NCBI GenBank assembly: GCA_009741485.1
Contig: CM019238.1
Location: 12,545,030-12,609,029 of the forward strand
Direction: 5' to 3'
Length of the DNA stretch: 64,000 nucleotides
Origin: Malurus cyaneus samueli
Taxonomy: Eukaryota > Chordata > Aves > Passeriformes > Maluridae
Numbering within the stretch: position 1 is the stretch's first letter; every line of letters begins with the position of its first letter. The notes beneath the pieces were generated by a model that saw only the letters and a program-made list of their open reading frames with translations, was not told the DNA's origin and ran no database searches. This document shows positions 11,673 through 26,600 of this stretch, one piece after another. A program made the translations under genes and the position numbers.

Positions 11673-14600
11673 ATGGGGTCAGTCTGGTGGTTGCTGCTCT
11701 GCATCCCCATGCTGTCACCCACATTTGCTGGGGGTGTCACCCGTGTCTATTACCTGGGGATCCGTGAGGTGGACTGGAACTATGCTCCAACAGGGAGGAA
11801 TGTGCTCGCTGACCAGAGTATTGCACAGAACCGGTACGTTTGCTTTTGACTGAATTAACTCTGGCTTCAAGTTGTCATTTGATATGTAATTTCATGCGAG
11901 TATTTTGAGGCATCTGAGCAAGCAAGAGACACAATCCTGTAGATTCTGATCTTTATGAGCTTAATGTTTAACTTGTTTTATGCTCCTGTGATAAAACCTG
12001 TGTCAGTGGGGAAGGGGATGGTTAGTTTGAAGCATCCAGAGCCTGTACACTGGAGAGAAGTGTATGGGAAACAAACACGGAACGGAAAATAGAGCAGATA
12101 CAGAACAGATTGTTCTAAAATTGCCCAGATTTTGCAATGCTCTACCCTGATGTTTCATTTTACTCAGTTCCAGCTGGTGGTCAGCTTGTTTATCCTGAAG
12201 CATGATGACTTTTCATCTTGATAGAAATTACTTCACTGAGCCAGCTTGTTTTTGTTCCAGTGGAATTTGAAGCCTTAGACTTAACGGTACTTCCTGCATG
12301 GGATTTTAGAGACTGTTTGAAAAATATTTTTGTTTTTCTTGCAAAAGTAAATCTGGAAACTCCAATAATTGGTTTAAGTTACTACACAAACAGGATTTGG
12401 GTTTAGTTTTCAAAACATTGAAGTTTTTTTCTTTGGTGGTGTTTTGTGTGTGTGTGGTTTGGTTTGTTTTTTAATAGCTTTCTGTAGCATTTTAAAGGCT
12501 TTTGTGCTTTTTTCCCCTGCTTTTTCTGTGGCAAATAGCTGGTATTTCTTGACCTGCTTTCAGTCCTCTACATAATAATGTAACAGTCATGTTCAGAAAC
12601 CTCCTTCAGAAACAGTACACTGGGAACAGGAAAGGTGCACAGAAACATCAAGGTCTGTCAGTTTAGCATGGAAAAATTCTCTTGAGATGTTGAAGAGGTG
12701 TTGCCACTGACTCCTGAAGTGATTATGAATGCAATGGATTTTGTTTGGCTGCTCTCGTAATACATGGAGAGAAGGAAATGAAATTCAGGGCCCTTGAACT
12801 TAAAAGCAATTTAAAAACTGTTGTCATTGCAAACAATTAGCTAATGGGGCCTATTTGTACAATGATTGCAGAAATGAAATTGCTGGCAATTAGAAAGGGA
12901 TGTTATGTTCATATGAATGATAGAGGTAGGAAAATATTTCAAGGAGTTTTTTTGTTGGGAAGAAATGGACTGTGTAGGGAAAAAGAGGCACATCTGTAAA
13001 AGTAAGTGTGAATTATCTTAACCACTTTGCTGCTAATGGCTGCAGGGCTGACTTGGCAAAGGGCTGAACTCTGGATTGTACAGCCATAGCCATAGCTGCC
13101 CGTTTTTGAATGATGAGGCCAATGCTTAATATTTGGGTCTCAGCTGTTCATTTTCTGAGATGTGCTTTAGAGTTTACCTCTCTTTCAGGGTTCCTCTATT
13201 GCTGTGGGTGATTGATCCGAATGGGGAAGTGAGAGGAGTGACCTTGGCTCTCATTTAGGCTGGTTCCACTAATACTTGGACTGTGATTCATCTCTTATCT
13301 ATTAAGAATTACCCATAAAGAACAAATACGCTCATGAGTTAAACTTTAGTATCTGTATGAAGTTTTAACTCTGGAAGCTGGTTGCATGCTGGATATGTGC
13401 CTGCCTGACTTGTCTGCCACTCTGGAAGGAATTTGGAAATTGTTACGTAGAAAATCATCTTTCAGACTTTGAATTTTGACCAGAGAGCACAGGAGAGTTC
13501 CCCACCCACCCCCACTCCACCTGCCTTGTGATTTAGCTGGAAATGCCACTAAGGAATTGAAGTGAGTTTTGAAGACTCCAGTGAGGACTGAAAGAGGCAT
13601 GAGAGGAGTCCTCCCTGCGACACCCACATGGGATTCTTCGGGAAGCACTGTCCTTCCCGTGTCTTGTTTGCAGGGCCCAGTTCACAGGTGTAATTTGTGT
13701 CTGTTGGTTAAGAGCTGGGGTTGATGTCGTGGCCATGCATGGATGGCTTAGAGCAGGGTCCTCTAATGGCAGAGCTTTTGGCTGTACCCATGAAAGTGGA
13801 GTGTCACTGTCGCTTTCCTGCAGTATTGACCAGCTGTTGTGTATAATGATGACTCATAGGTGCCTTTCCCTTTGAATTCAACAGCCAGGCCTCAGCATTC
13901 CTGCAGTCTGGGAAGAACAGGGTGGGAAGCACGTACAAGAAATCTGTCTATAAGCAATACACGGACTCCACCTACACCATTGAGATCCCCAAACCTCGCT
14001 GGCTGGGGTTCCTTGGGCCTGTCATCCGAGCAGAAGTGGGGGATACCATTAAAGTACACCTGAAAAATTTTGCTAGTCGACCGTATACAATCCATCCTCA
14101 TGGTGTTTTCTACGAAAAGGACTCTGAAGGTAAATGAGCTACTGCCATCATGGAGACAGATTTTTTTCACTGAGAACTTAGGAGAATTACAGAGAACTGT
14201 CCATAAAGCCCCAGCTGGAAAGCAACTGCATTTGGATGTTGGGTGAAGATACCAGGTGTTGGGTTAGCAGGGTCATGGGGCTGGATTCCTGACCTGGACA
14301 TTACAGTACAAGTGCAGGTTTCTTGATTTTAGAACCTCTAAAACACTGATCAGCTCTAGAGATGGTAGAGACTGATTGTGGGGGCACTAGGCAGAATGGA
14401 AATAATCCTGCTGACTCTGTCTTCTGGGCAAGGTGCCTTACAGTGGCTCTATGCCTCAGTGCCTCCTTGAGGAAGTGATGATTAAACACTATTTCAGCCT
14501 TGGGATGGTGAGTCTCAGCTCAGTATAAGGTTACATGTGTGGGCATCTTGGCTCTTCTTGAATGGATGTTGTGATTGCTCAATTGTTCTAGGATCCCTGT

Positions 14601-17600
14601 ATCCTGATATGTCCCCCCAGGATCAGAAGAAGGATGATGCTGTTTTCCCAGGAAGGAATTACACCTATACCTGGACTGTCCCTGAAGATCACAGTCCAAC
14701 TGCTGATGACCCAAACTGCTTGACCTGGATCTATCACTCCCATATTGATGCACCAAGGGACATTGCATCTGGATTAATTGGGCCATTACTTACATGTAGA
14801 AAAGGTAAAAACACCAAGAGAGAGCAGCTGAGAACTGCAGTCCCATAACATAAAGGTTTTGTGGTGCTGTGAATAAGGATAGGGTGTGAAGATACTCTGG
14901 TGTGCAGCTCCCAGCTTCAGAGGGAAGTGCAGCTTGGTTAGAGAGGACAGTACCTGGGTTCTAGCTGGATTCTGATCATTGGACTATCTTTATCCCTTAG
15001 TGGTTGGGCAGATGAGCTTGCAGGCCTCTTGATCCAAGAGAGCTGCTTGAATCCGTATTAAAAGGAGGACTCTTGTCCAAGATCTAGTTTGTGTATTAAA
15101 AACATGGTGACTGGTTGGTTTCAACAGGAGTAAGAAGACTGAAGGTGTTGTAGTTGAGATTTGCAGTGGCAGAGTTGCTTTGGAGAGAGAACTGTGTTGT
15201 CAGGGGTATATTAGAAAATGGTAAGCTTGCTGCTGTGCAGTGAGATGTGAGGCTGGGAAGAAAGCATCTGTCTCCAATTCATGTGACAAGACTTACTCTG
15301 CTATGGCTGTTTTAATCCCTTGCCAGATGCACGATTTTCTGCGTGAGTGATTTTCTGCATTCATTCCTCTCTCCCTTCACATCAGGAATACTGACAGGCA
15401 GCTCTCAAAGACGCCAGGATGTGGATGTTGATTTCTTTCTGATGTTCAGTGTGGTGGATGAGAACCTAAGCTGGTACCTGGATGAGAACATAGCATCATT
15501 CTGCACAGATCCTGGCTCAGTAGACAAAGAAGATGAGGAATTCCAGGAGAGCAACAAAATGCATGGTCAGTGTCACCTCTGTGAGGCCACTGTCTCTGCC
15601 AAGACACTCAGGGGTGTCAGTGCTCCAGGATCTGCTCTGAGATCATGTGCTGGGCAAATAGTATCTCAGGGACAGGGCAACAGCTCCAGAAAATGAAAGT
15701 ATTGTTTTGATTTAATCTTTGGCTTGAGTGAGCTTTTATACTCTTCATTTTAGGAATGAGCTGTGGAGCTGAGCTCTCCTAAACAGAAGAGAAGTTCTGG
15801 TTTGGTCCATCTTCACATTGTATCTGTGCTGTCACCTGCTGGCAGGAGCTCTGAAGGCCCCTTTGCTGCTCTAATTTTGGCTTGCTTGGTTTTGCAGCTA
15901 TTAATGGTTACGTGTTTGGCAACCTTCCTGAGCTGACGATGTGTTCTGGGGATTCTGTTTCATGGCACCTCTTCGGGATGGGCAATGAAATTGATGTTCA
16001 CACGGCTTACTTCCATGGACAGGCGCTCAATATCCGAGGCCACAGGACAGACGTGGCCAGCCTCTTCCCAGCCACTTTTGTCACAGCAGATATGATCCCC
16101 AGTAACCCTGGGAGATGGCTGCTGAGCTGCCAGGTCAATGATCACATACAAGGTAAGGCAGAGGGTGGAATATGTCCTGGACTCCGTGTCCTCTGTTTTT
16201 TGATGTACATGATGTACAGTGTGGTAGGGAACAGTGCCTTGGTCATGAATACGTCTCCAGATGATTGTAAAAATTGTTTTATAAAAATTGTTTTGGGCTG
16301 GTTACTAATGCAGGGCAGCTTTGGTGGGGGTGACTTGTATCACAGCATGATGTTTGATATTTGAAACAGCTGAAAGCTGAGATGAGGCAGTAGCTTAAGA
16401 ACCCTGGTCCCTGTAAGAGGCACTTGCATGAAAGATCTGAGGATGGCAGAAGGCTCTAGTCACTCTTGTCCATACTTCCATCACATCCAATATCTAAGGT
16501 TGGAAGTTCTGCTCACTGATGCACAGCTCCTTGCTGTGGAGTTCCTTGCCTTCTGCCATCCACATGCCCTTTGGGACAGAGGGAAGGTGGGACTGATTGC
16601 CCGTTAGGCTGGCTGAAGGGCTAAGTGAGTGTCCACCTTCATGTCTTGGACAGCTGGGATGGGGGCACTCTATGAAGTCCGGACCTGTTCTTGGCAAGCT
16701 CCGGCACCCACCCTGAAAGGCAAAGTTCGGAAATACTACATAGCTGCCAAGGAAGTGCAGTGGGACTACGGACCCTCGGGGCTCGACCAGAGCAGTGGGA
16801 AGGGGCTGAGCGATGCAGGCAGGTAAGTGAGGTGCTGGTGGGCTTGGGCAGTGTTTGGGGAGTTTGACCTGTGTCAGCAAGGCTGCTCGGGAAAACGTGG
16901 AATTTTGTTCTTTTCAAAATACATGCCTGCTACTCACATGAAGTACATTTCCTGGGAAGGCAGATCACTCGCCCCATCTAGAAAGGGAGGCTGCTGTAGC
17001 TGGACTGCACTGAGAGCAGTATGGGTACCTTGGCGCCTTCCCATGAGAGTGCTGAATGGCACAGCTGTAGCCACAGGCAGCAGGAGTCCCAGTAGATGTG
17101 CAGTGTGAGCTGCTGCATTTGTCTCTGGGCTTCTGACCTAGGAACAGATTGATCTATTTGAGAAATGATTGAAAAAAGCCCCTGGTGCGGCAGACACAGG
17201 GTGGCAGAGCTGACCTGCAGATGGGTCTCAGGCTGGTGTTGCTGCAAGAAACAATTTCTAGGAAATCAAATACAAGGACAGGGATGGCAGCCCTCCATCC
17301 TATGGTCAGGGGGCTGTGATAGCAGTTGTGGGAGGGTTCCCAGTCAGGCTTTGGCTAACTGAAAGAGAGATTCTTCTTCCACAGAGATTAATTCCCTTCT
17401 CCACTAGTCTGTTGGAGAGGCTATACCTTATTCAGATGAAGAAGAGGAAATGCAGAGTGGTTAATTATTTACCCAGTGCCATGCAGCAAGTCTTGCAGAC
17501 CTTAGACCTGAAAGCTGTTTAGTCCTGTGAGCCACCCTTGTAACTGCTCTGCCTCTCCTGCAAGGCTTGTTGCTTATATTTGGTGAGGGTGGTAGTGGAG

Positions 17601-20600
17601 GAAATAAATACTTTTACAGCTGTTTATTTTAGTTGTGATTGTGGCTGTTCCCTGGGCTGTCTCCAGCTTCTGAAGAGGTTGGAGTTTTAGTACTGCCTTC
17701 CTACTGACAGTTCATTCCTACACACGTCATGTAGAGATGCTGATCACACCTGTGTCACCACACCTGGCAGGTTCATGTGGGAGAGGGCTGTGTGCCACAG
17801 CTGCTTCCAGAACACTTTCTGTAGAGTTACAGGTGGATGAGTCTGTAGGGGCAAAAAAGTTTTGCAGAGTCAAAGCTTGTTCTGAACTAGAGGAGCTGTC
17901 TTTGTCTGGAATACTTTGTCTGGAATACTTGACTTGGAAATGCTGATGGCCTTGCCAGAGGGAGCGGGGAAATAGCACTGATTTTTCTATGAAATGACCT
18001 GACATTTGCTTTTTGCATTTAGTCCTGGTGAACAGTATTTCAAGCATAGCCCCCACCGAATTGGGGGTGTCTATTGGAAGGCAAAGTATGTGGAATATAC
18101 GGATGGGAGCTTCCGTGAGGAAAAGCAGCAATCAGAAGAAGCGAAACACCTTGGAATACTTGGTGAGAATCATCCAGGAATACAAATCCTCTGTCAGTGT
18201 CTGTGAGGATGCTGATCCTTCGAGTGCCAGGCAGCTGTGCCTGCCTGCTTGTTTTGAGGGGCAGGGAGGGGCACAAGAGATGTTTCACAACAGTCCCATC
18301 CGAGAGCAAAGGGGACAGGCCAAGATGCAGGGTGGTAGAATGGACAGAATCACTACAGGGGTGTTTCTGAAGGGTTCTAGAGGTGTGGGCTGAGGGACAC
18401 AGTATAGAATGTGTGACTAGAGCTAAACAGGTCAAAGTGATAGCTCCTGGTTATGTGTTTTTGACTGAGCCTCTTCAAGGTGTGCTGCAAATCCCATGTT
18501 CTCACTGAGAGCTTTCTCTCCTGAATGGGTGCTCTCAGGCACAGCCAGGTGGGCACATGGAGGCAGCCTGGCTTCTCAGCTCTTGTGTGTTCTTGGGATG
18601 CTTCTGTGGACCTGGGGCAAGTGGGGACAGCCATGGTAAAGGCTCATAGCTCCTCTCTGGCTGGCTGGCTGGTTCAGAGACTTACAGACTAGTGGGCTTG
18701 GAGCATCTCACACCTCTGAGGCACATGATTTGGGAGGCTGAGGGGGCCTTGTGTAGGTAGGGGAGAGAAATGGGCCTTCCCTGAGGGCATTCCAGCACAT
18801 CGGGCTATTGTGTTACTTCCCCCTGTGAAGGCCTGATGCTTCCAAGTTCTCCTGTGGACCCAAACTGCTTTCAGGTGATCCTTGCCAGTGCTGGCTCCCA
18901 CTGAGCTCCCTTCAGCAGCAACAAGGCCAGGCCATTTGCTGCCTCTCATCCTTGGCCCTGCGGCTTGGGGGAGGGTGCCATGTCTGCTTTGGCTTGGGGA
19001 GATCTCTGTTGCTGATGTGCTCTCTGTGCCGTATGCTAGGTCCAGTGATCAAAGCTGAAGTTGGAGACACCATCCTAGTGACATTTTTCAACAAAGCCTC
19101 CTGGCCCTTCAGTATCCATCCCCATGGAGTGTCCTATGGGAAGGCGTCAGAAGGGATGTGGTACCATGATGGTTGGTAAATCCCTTTTCTTGAGTACACC
19201 CCCATCACCCTTCAGAGGTGCTGGGTGTTTTGTTGATGAGAATGAAGTAAAGCCTGCTATTAATGTAGCTGGTGAGAAGGTGTAACTGAGTCTGTGCAGG
19301 GACCCAGGAATAACCCTGTAATCCCTGTTTTAAAGGTGTGTCCCAGAATGGGGTTACTGTGGCACCCCTGCACAACTTCACGTACCGCTGGACTGTGCCA
19401 AGCCATGTGGGGCCCACGTCCAGCGACCCTCCCTGCCTCACCTGGATGTACAGCTCTGCTGCCAATCCTGTCAAAGACTCCAGCTCGGGCTTAGTGGGGC
19501 CTCTGCTCATCTGCAAGTCAGGCACTTTGGATGACAACAACAAGCAGGTAAAAGGGTTTTCCTGTCCTGTTCCTGCCAGGTTTTTACTTTCATGTAGAGA
19601 AAGGAAGCATCAGCAAAACATTAAGCAGCCTAATAAAAACAAATGTGCAGTAGTGTCAGTCCAGGAGAGTCAAATCAAAGCCATGGGACAAGTCAATGCT
19701 GGGACAGCTGGTGCCCAGGTCTTGCCTGGGAAAGGCCAGTGGTGTTCTGGGCTCACAAGAGCTGCCCTCAGAACAGTTCCTGAACTCTGCTTTAAATTCA
19801 TAGACAAACTTGGCTGAGCAACTGTATCTTGGAACAGTTGCCTGCTAGGCAACTCTTCTCCTGAGCCTGCTGTAGCAGGCTGCTTTCAGAGAGGCATGTG
19901 GAATAGTCATTGCAGTCCCAGAAACACTGAAAAGACATTTTCACTTACAGGTGTTCTACTTGGGTGATGCATTGCTTTGAGGTTTGGGTGAGCCTCATTT
20001 ATTCTTCAAGAGAAGTTAATTTTCACGCAGAGCTGACTACAAAAAAGAGTGTGAAAATCCACATCAGTCTTTATGCTTTTGATGAAGGAGAGGTGAAACC
20101 TGAAGGGCAGCCACAACTTCCTGTTGGAATTTCATGCAGGGTAGTCTATTCCTGGCAGTCAGTCTAGGGAAGACAGTAAATTGATATCCTGGGAAGGTGC
20201 CAGACAGAGGAGCAGAACCTTGTGAAAGACAGCAGATGGCAAATCAAACCCCCGCTGCCATCCTGCAGTGTGACTCGAGGAGCAGTGACAGATCTGGGGA
20301 CTGCTGCCCCTAGAGCCTTCTCAGGGGAGTTCACATTCAGTGGGGGCACCATGTGACTGAATTAGGAATGCAGGAGAATTCAACATGCTGCCCAGGGTGA
20401 AAATGTGGATCTGCTGAGCAAGGAGATTGGGAATACACACAGCCCTTGAGGTGAAGGAGCTGTGATGGTGATGGGCAGGTATTGGAAGGGTGTAAGCAAG
20501 AAAGAAAGACCTGTTTATAAATTTAGGACAGGGAAAAATCACCTGGGGTGACATTTCTGGCTCCACAATCTTAGGCAATCCTTTAATGAATGCTTAATTG

Positions 20601-23600
20601 TGGAAAGTGCATGGCAAATCTCCTGTACCTGTGTGCTGCAGCCTGGGAATTGCTCACCTCAGCAGGCTGGCTCCCTGTGTTCTGCTGGGGACACTGACAC
20701 CAGTAGGAGAGCCTGGACACAATGTTCTTTTAGTGGGGAAACCTCATGCTTTGGAGTGCATGTGTTAGGAGAATTAGCACTCTCAACGATTTAGGGTAAT
20801 TTAAAAATGCCTAATCCAGGCCTGTGATTGGAGGCAGAAAGAGGGGTGTGGTCCTCAGCCTGACTTGTGTCTGGGCTCGTCTGGGGCCTGGTTTGGACAG
20901 ACACCTACATTGGGGCATTGGGGAAGGAAGGAGGCAATGACTTCATCGCCTTGCCTGAGTTTTGTCCAGTGTATTCTTGTGAAATATGGGAAATGCTCAA
21001 GTGGTGCCTTGTGAAATAAAAGAGGAATGTCCAACATGAGTAAAGGGAAAGAGAATCCTGTCTCTTAATGAGCCATGTTTTAAAATACAGAAGAATAGGA
21101 GAGCCAAGCAAAACATCTGTAAAAGGTAGTTAATTGGTGTGTTTTCAAAGTTAACAACCATCATTGTAATTATAGAAAGGAATCGACAAAGAATTTTATC
21201 TTCTCTTCAACGTGTTTGACGAGAACCTCAGCTGGTATTTAAATGCCAACATAAAGTACTACTTGAGGATGGAAGAGACATCTGTGAAAAAGGATGATGA
21301 CTTCGAGGAATCCAACAGGATGCATGGTATGGTCGGATGCTGCTCTGTGGCAGCAGGGATGAACCTGCAAAGCATGTTCACCTAAAGGCTGAGCTGGGGG
21401 CTGGAAGGGCTGTGTGGCATTGGCCTGGAATCAAACCAGGCTGGAGGCACTGGGTGAGACATGGAAAAGCAGCACAGCTGTCTGGAGAAATGTGCTCAGC
21501 ATGTATTCAGGAGTGAATTATAAACAAGTTATCCTTCTTCTGACTGGCAGGCCTGTCCTATGTGGTGTATGCTCAAAATGAATCTCCTGGCCTGCAGAGT
21601 TAATTGCTTTCTCCTTTCCAGCCATCAATGGATTTATGTTTGGTAACTTGCCGGGGCTGGATGTGTGTGAAGGAGACAAAGTGTCCTGGCACCTGCTGGG
21701 CTTGGGCAGCGAAGCGGATGTACACGGAGCTGTATTCCAGGGAAACACCATACAGATGAATGGGATGCGGAGAGATTCAGCCAATCTGTTCCCCCACACA
21801 TTTGCCACTGCTTTCATGCAGCCTGATAACAGTGGTGAGTGCCTGCACAGCTGACTGGGCAGATGGGAGAGTCTCCCATTGTGGTATTTGCTCCTGTGGC
21901 AGGTTCTCTAGCATGGCATGAGCTCTTACAGGGTGAGGCATTCTTCCGGTGCTTATTGTGTACGAAAGCTTCCTGAGATGATTTATGTCTAGGACTTTGT
22001 TGTGCCATTTCTGTTTGGTTTCTCCAATGACTCCTTTTAATCTTGGCCTGTGGCAACCAAGCTCCCTAAACACCACAGCACAAACTGACACCGGCCAGGG
22101 AAGCAGCTGTTTCCTGGAATCTTCAAAACTTCAAAACTAATTTCCATGTTCATCCTGCCCCCCTCAGGGACTTTTGAGATCTACTGCCAGACGAGCAATC
22201 ACTACCAATCTGGGATGAGGGAACAGTACGTCGTTTCCAAGTGTGGAAAGACGGGCGCTACATCTGCCCGTCGGTATTCGGGAGTGCGGACGTTCTACAT
22301 CGCGGCCGAGGAGATGCTGTGGGACTACGCACCCGACCGCAGCTGGGAGAGAGAACGGCACAACCACTCTGCAGAGAGGTAGAGCCCATCTTCTGGGGAA
22401 GCCTGTGGCAGTGTCCCAACAGACCCTGGTGGAGCCTGTCAGGTGTCTTGGGCACCCTGTGACCTGGTGCATATGTTGGTGGTGCTGCTATGGGAGCGCA
22501 GCCCTCCACGTTATTACGCTCTCCTTTGCAGCCCAAGCCCGCTCTGGGAAGCCCCTTCAGCTCGTGAACCCCCTGACACAAGTTAGTTGTTTGTTCCCCA
22601 TGAGGTTTTGGTTATCTCAGCACTCATTCTACATTTCTCAGCTATGCTGACGTGTTTCTGAACAACGAGAATGGACTGCTCGGCTCCAAGTACAAGAAAG
22701 CAGTTTACAGGGAATACACGGATGGCACTTTCCAAACCCCCAAAGCCAGGATAAATGGTGAAGAACACCTGGGGATACTGGGTAAGGACATGTTCAGAGG
22801 GTTCACCTTCCTCTCACACAGCAGTGGGACTGGGGCTCTAAAGCTGCATTGTCTCACAGCTGTAATCTGAAGTCTCACTGGATATTTAGGCATCTGCTGT
22901 GTATGTAAGTGCAGAACAATTGGGACTGTCTCCTACTCACAGCTGCCAGCTTTGGAGACAACAGTTAGAAGGATTCTGTGCACAGCTTGTAGGAAAGCCT
23001 GGGCTCTCCCACTTGCCTTTGCACGAGTTTTCTGTCATGGCACAGGCAAAGCATGTTTCACAGCTGCCTTTCTCTGACTATGGGACAGAAACAACCACTG
23101 ACTTCTGGAGAGGGATCTCAGGGATGGAGGGGAAAATCTGTAGCTGTGAGAAATGCTTCTGGGGCAAAAGCAGGCAGCCCTGGGAGGTGGAGGAGCATTT
23201 TGCCTTGACTAATGGAGGTCTGCGGAGACAGAATTCTGTGTTACAGACCCAAGGCTGTAAGTGGTGTCAGGGCAGCCAGGCTGAGGTAGCATCTGCCACT
23301 CAAAACAGGTTGGAGCTGTGATTTGTGACACACCCAGGCTCAGTTGAATATTACCACATTTTTTGAAAGCAATAAGAAGGGATGATCAACATGTGACATT
23401 TAGCATAGCAATATTCAGAAATCAAGCCTTAGCTGTGCTGGGCCCAGTTGAGATGTGTAACCACCTTCATTGCCCTCATTGTGAAACTAAGTCCAGTTTC
23501 CTAAGACTTGGATTGGGGCTGACGTCTAGTTCTACTCTCGGGAGGTAGAGAAGAGGAGGGGGAACATCATAAATATTATAAGGTAGTATTTCTGGGGAGA

Positions 23601-26600
23601 TGTTGAGAGAGGGGTGGAAATATCCCAGGAGATGCACTGATGGATTTTGCTGGTCTCATAGTACATTCTTCCTGTCTCAAGGCCCTTTTCTGTGGGCGGA
23701 AGTGGGCGATATTCTCAACATTGTGTTCAAGAACAACGCCTCGCGGCCTTACTCCATCCATGCACACGGGGTGCTGGAGCAGCAGACTGGACATCCACAA
23801 GTGGCAAACCCTGGTAGGTCCCTGTCTCTGGTTGCATTCCTGTGTGGGCTTGGGCAGCTGACTTTAGCCCAGAGGCAGACTGGTTTCCTTAAGCAGGCTC
23901 AGATGTCCTGGTTTTCTTACAGTAGAATGCTGGAATTAAATATTTACTGGTCTTTCAGGTCCAGCATGGTTTTAGTGACACCATTTGTGTGGGGCTGTCT
24001 GGGACTTGTGTAGGACATTCATGTGTGGGCAGCCTTATTCCCTTCACATTGAGTGTGGTCTGTCTGTGGGAAGGGGAAGGTGATGCCAGGTGGCAGCTCA
24101 GCCAGTTGTGGGATGGGGAAGCCTCTCCTTTGCGATGCATGAGCACCAAAGTATGAAAATAGTGTGAAATAGGAGAAATGCACAATTGCTTGCTGGGATC
24201 TGACTGAAATGGTCCCCTTGTCTCATGATCCAGATATCAATGTATTTAATTTTTGGTCCCCTCCAACTCTCACAGACTGTCCGAGTCACAACCAGGCTGT
24301 CAGTCAGATCCTTTTTTTTGTGAAATGGATTGCTAATATGAAAAAGAGTGATTTGCATCAGCATCATAAATATCCTTCAAAGAGAAGAAAGATTATCTTA
24401 AGCTCCATCTGAATGAGCTTTCATGGTCATTCCAATGTCATTTCCATGGTCAGGTCCAGTCTCAAAAGCAGCAGATAAACCAGTTGTGCTGGTACCAGAC
24501 CGTGTGTACATCCTGTGACCCCACTGTCTTTCTCTGAGAGGGGAGCTTCCACCCTGCTTTGTGTGTGGGGAAGGCAGATGCAATATCTGACCAACAGGCA
24601 ATTGAATTTGGGTTCTGGAGATAGGATTTTGTTTTTCCATTCGATTTTGCTGCTGCTTAGTGAGTGGTTGTATCACCTGATGTACTGTGCTGCTCTGTCC
24701 CTCAGGTGACATTGTTACATACCGTTGGGAAGTTCCTGAGAGATCTGGTCCAGGGCCAAATGATTCAGCCTGTGTTCCTTGGATCTACTACTCCTCAGTG
24801 GATCCAGTAAAGGTAAAATATAAGTTACAACCAGAAAAGCCTAATTAGACCAATTTTTTACCCTGTTCAGAAAACAATGTGAGTTGGGTTCAATTTAGAC
24901 ATTAGCCTAGCTAAGGGCTGGAAGAATCACCTGGTGACATGTTCCCCTTGGAGAGGAAATCTTCTGAATTTGTCCTGATGGTTGTCCTTATTTTTTCCTA
25001 ACAAACATTTGCAAAATAATTCCACTGTTTCTCCTTGCTACTAACTTTTCTCCAGTTATTTGTAAGATATTAGAACATCTTCCTGTTGATAGTGGTTTCT
25101 ACTGGTGAGAGCCATAGGACGAATCAAGAAAGGCAGAAATGGTCCAAAATGAGTAATAAAGCAGGCAGATTTGATCATTGCTAGGATTGATTGTCATAGC
25201 CCTGATTTCACAGGGCAACAACCTGGAGCATCCTGCAATAAACCATCGTATTCAACCCAGAAATAATGGCCTTTTTAATCTCAAGTTGCAGATGTTTTCA
25301 CAGTCAGAGTGGAGAATGTTTTGATACCATTCATATTTATAACTTTTGGATTTGCATTTAGAAGAGCACATACAGTTCCTGTTCCTGTGCTTCAGTGGCT
25401 GATGCTCTCCAGCAAGAATACTTGCATGGCAGCACTGGTTGTTCTGAGTGGGGTGAATCAGGAATAGAAAATAATTGCTGAAAGGCAAAGAGGGTGCACA
25501 AAAGAGGGTGAGAAGGTCTTTGCCTCAGAACTCTCCTTCCTTTTGATTAGGATATGTACAGTGGGCTGATCGGGCCCCTGAAGGTCTGCCGGAGAGGGGC
25601 CCTGCGGTCTGATGGAACCAGGAAGGACATAAAGAGGGAGTTTGCTCTGCTCTTCCTGGTTTTTGATGAAAATGAGTCCTGGTACTTGGAGGAGAATGTG
25701 GAACATTTCAGTAAGGGAAATGACAAGATCGACCTGCTGGATGAGAAATTTGTGGAGAGCAACAAAATGCACGGTAATGTTGGTGTTGATTTTGTATCCT
25801 CTATAAGTAAGGAGCATGACTTGTGGTGAATGTCCTCATCCTTTTCCATTATCAGTGGCACAGACAGAATTAAGCTGTCTGTTCTCAATATTGCAACACA
25901 CCTACAGGCCAAATCTTTGATCTGCCGTGAAGGCTGATCATTGTGGTTGTCTCTGTACAGAGGAATAGCAACATCTAGGCCAGAGAGGTTAATCTCTGAT
26001 GTGTCTGAGTGACTCAGAAAAGGAAATAAAATCAAACATGAAATTATCTTGTCAGACAAATTTAATTCTGTTTGTCTCGGGGACCATCAGAGTATATTAG
26101 ACTTTAAATTCATTTTCTGAGCTATGTGGCTGCAATACCTGGCTCAGTTGTTTTAGCTGATTATCAAAAAGCTATTTCTACCACAGGAGGATGAACACAG
26201 TTGTTTAAATTAGCATGTTGTTTATATTAGTTTATTTTCATATCATATCTGGATCTATCTAAAATACTCTTGGCAAAACAGGTCCCTTGACAGTATTGGA
26301 GATAAGAATAGTGAGGAGTTGCATTTTGTGGTACCATCATTACTACTGTTTTTTTTTATGGGTGCGATGAAGACTCTCCAAATATGTGTCCATGAAGGTG
26401 TAATTGTTAACCCAGTATGTCAGCTAGCAGAACCAGCACGCTGAAGTTGCTTGTTTTTAGGCTACACAAGGTGCTCAGGGCAGACCTGGGAGTAAAACCC
26501 TGGCATTCTGCTTTCAGATCATGCCCCTTTTCATCTTATTCTCTCTGTTGTCATCTGAGCATGAAAGTTTCCATGTATGTGCCTTGGTGGTCAGTTCACT

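Noticed and set aside
17900..17935. Small tandem duplications (also at 40378-40440 and 42382-42405)
   Set aside because: Short slippage duplications in introns, with no sign of function.
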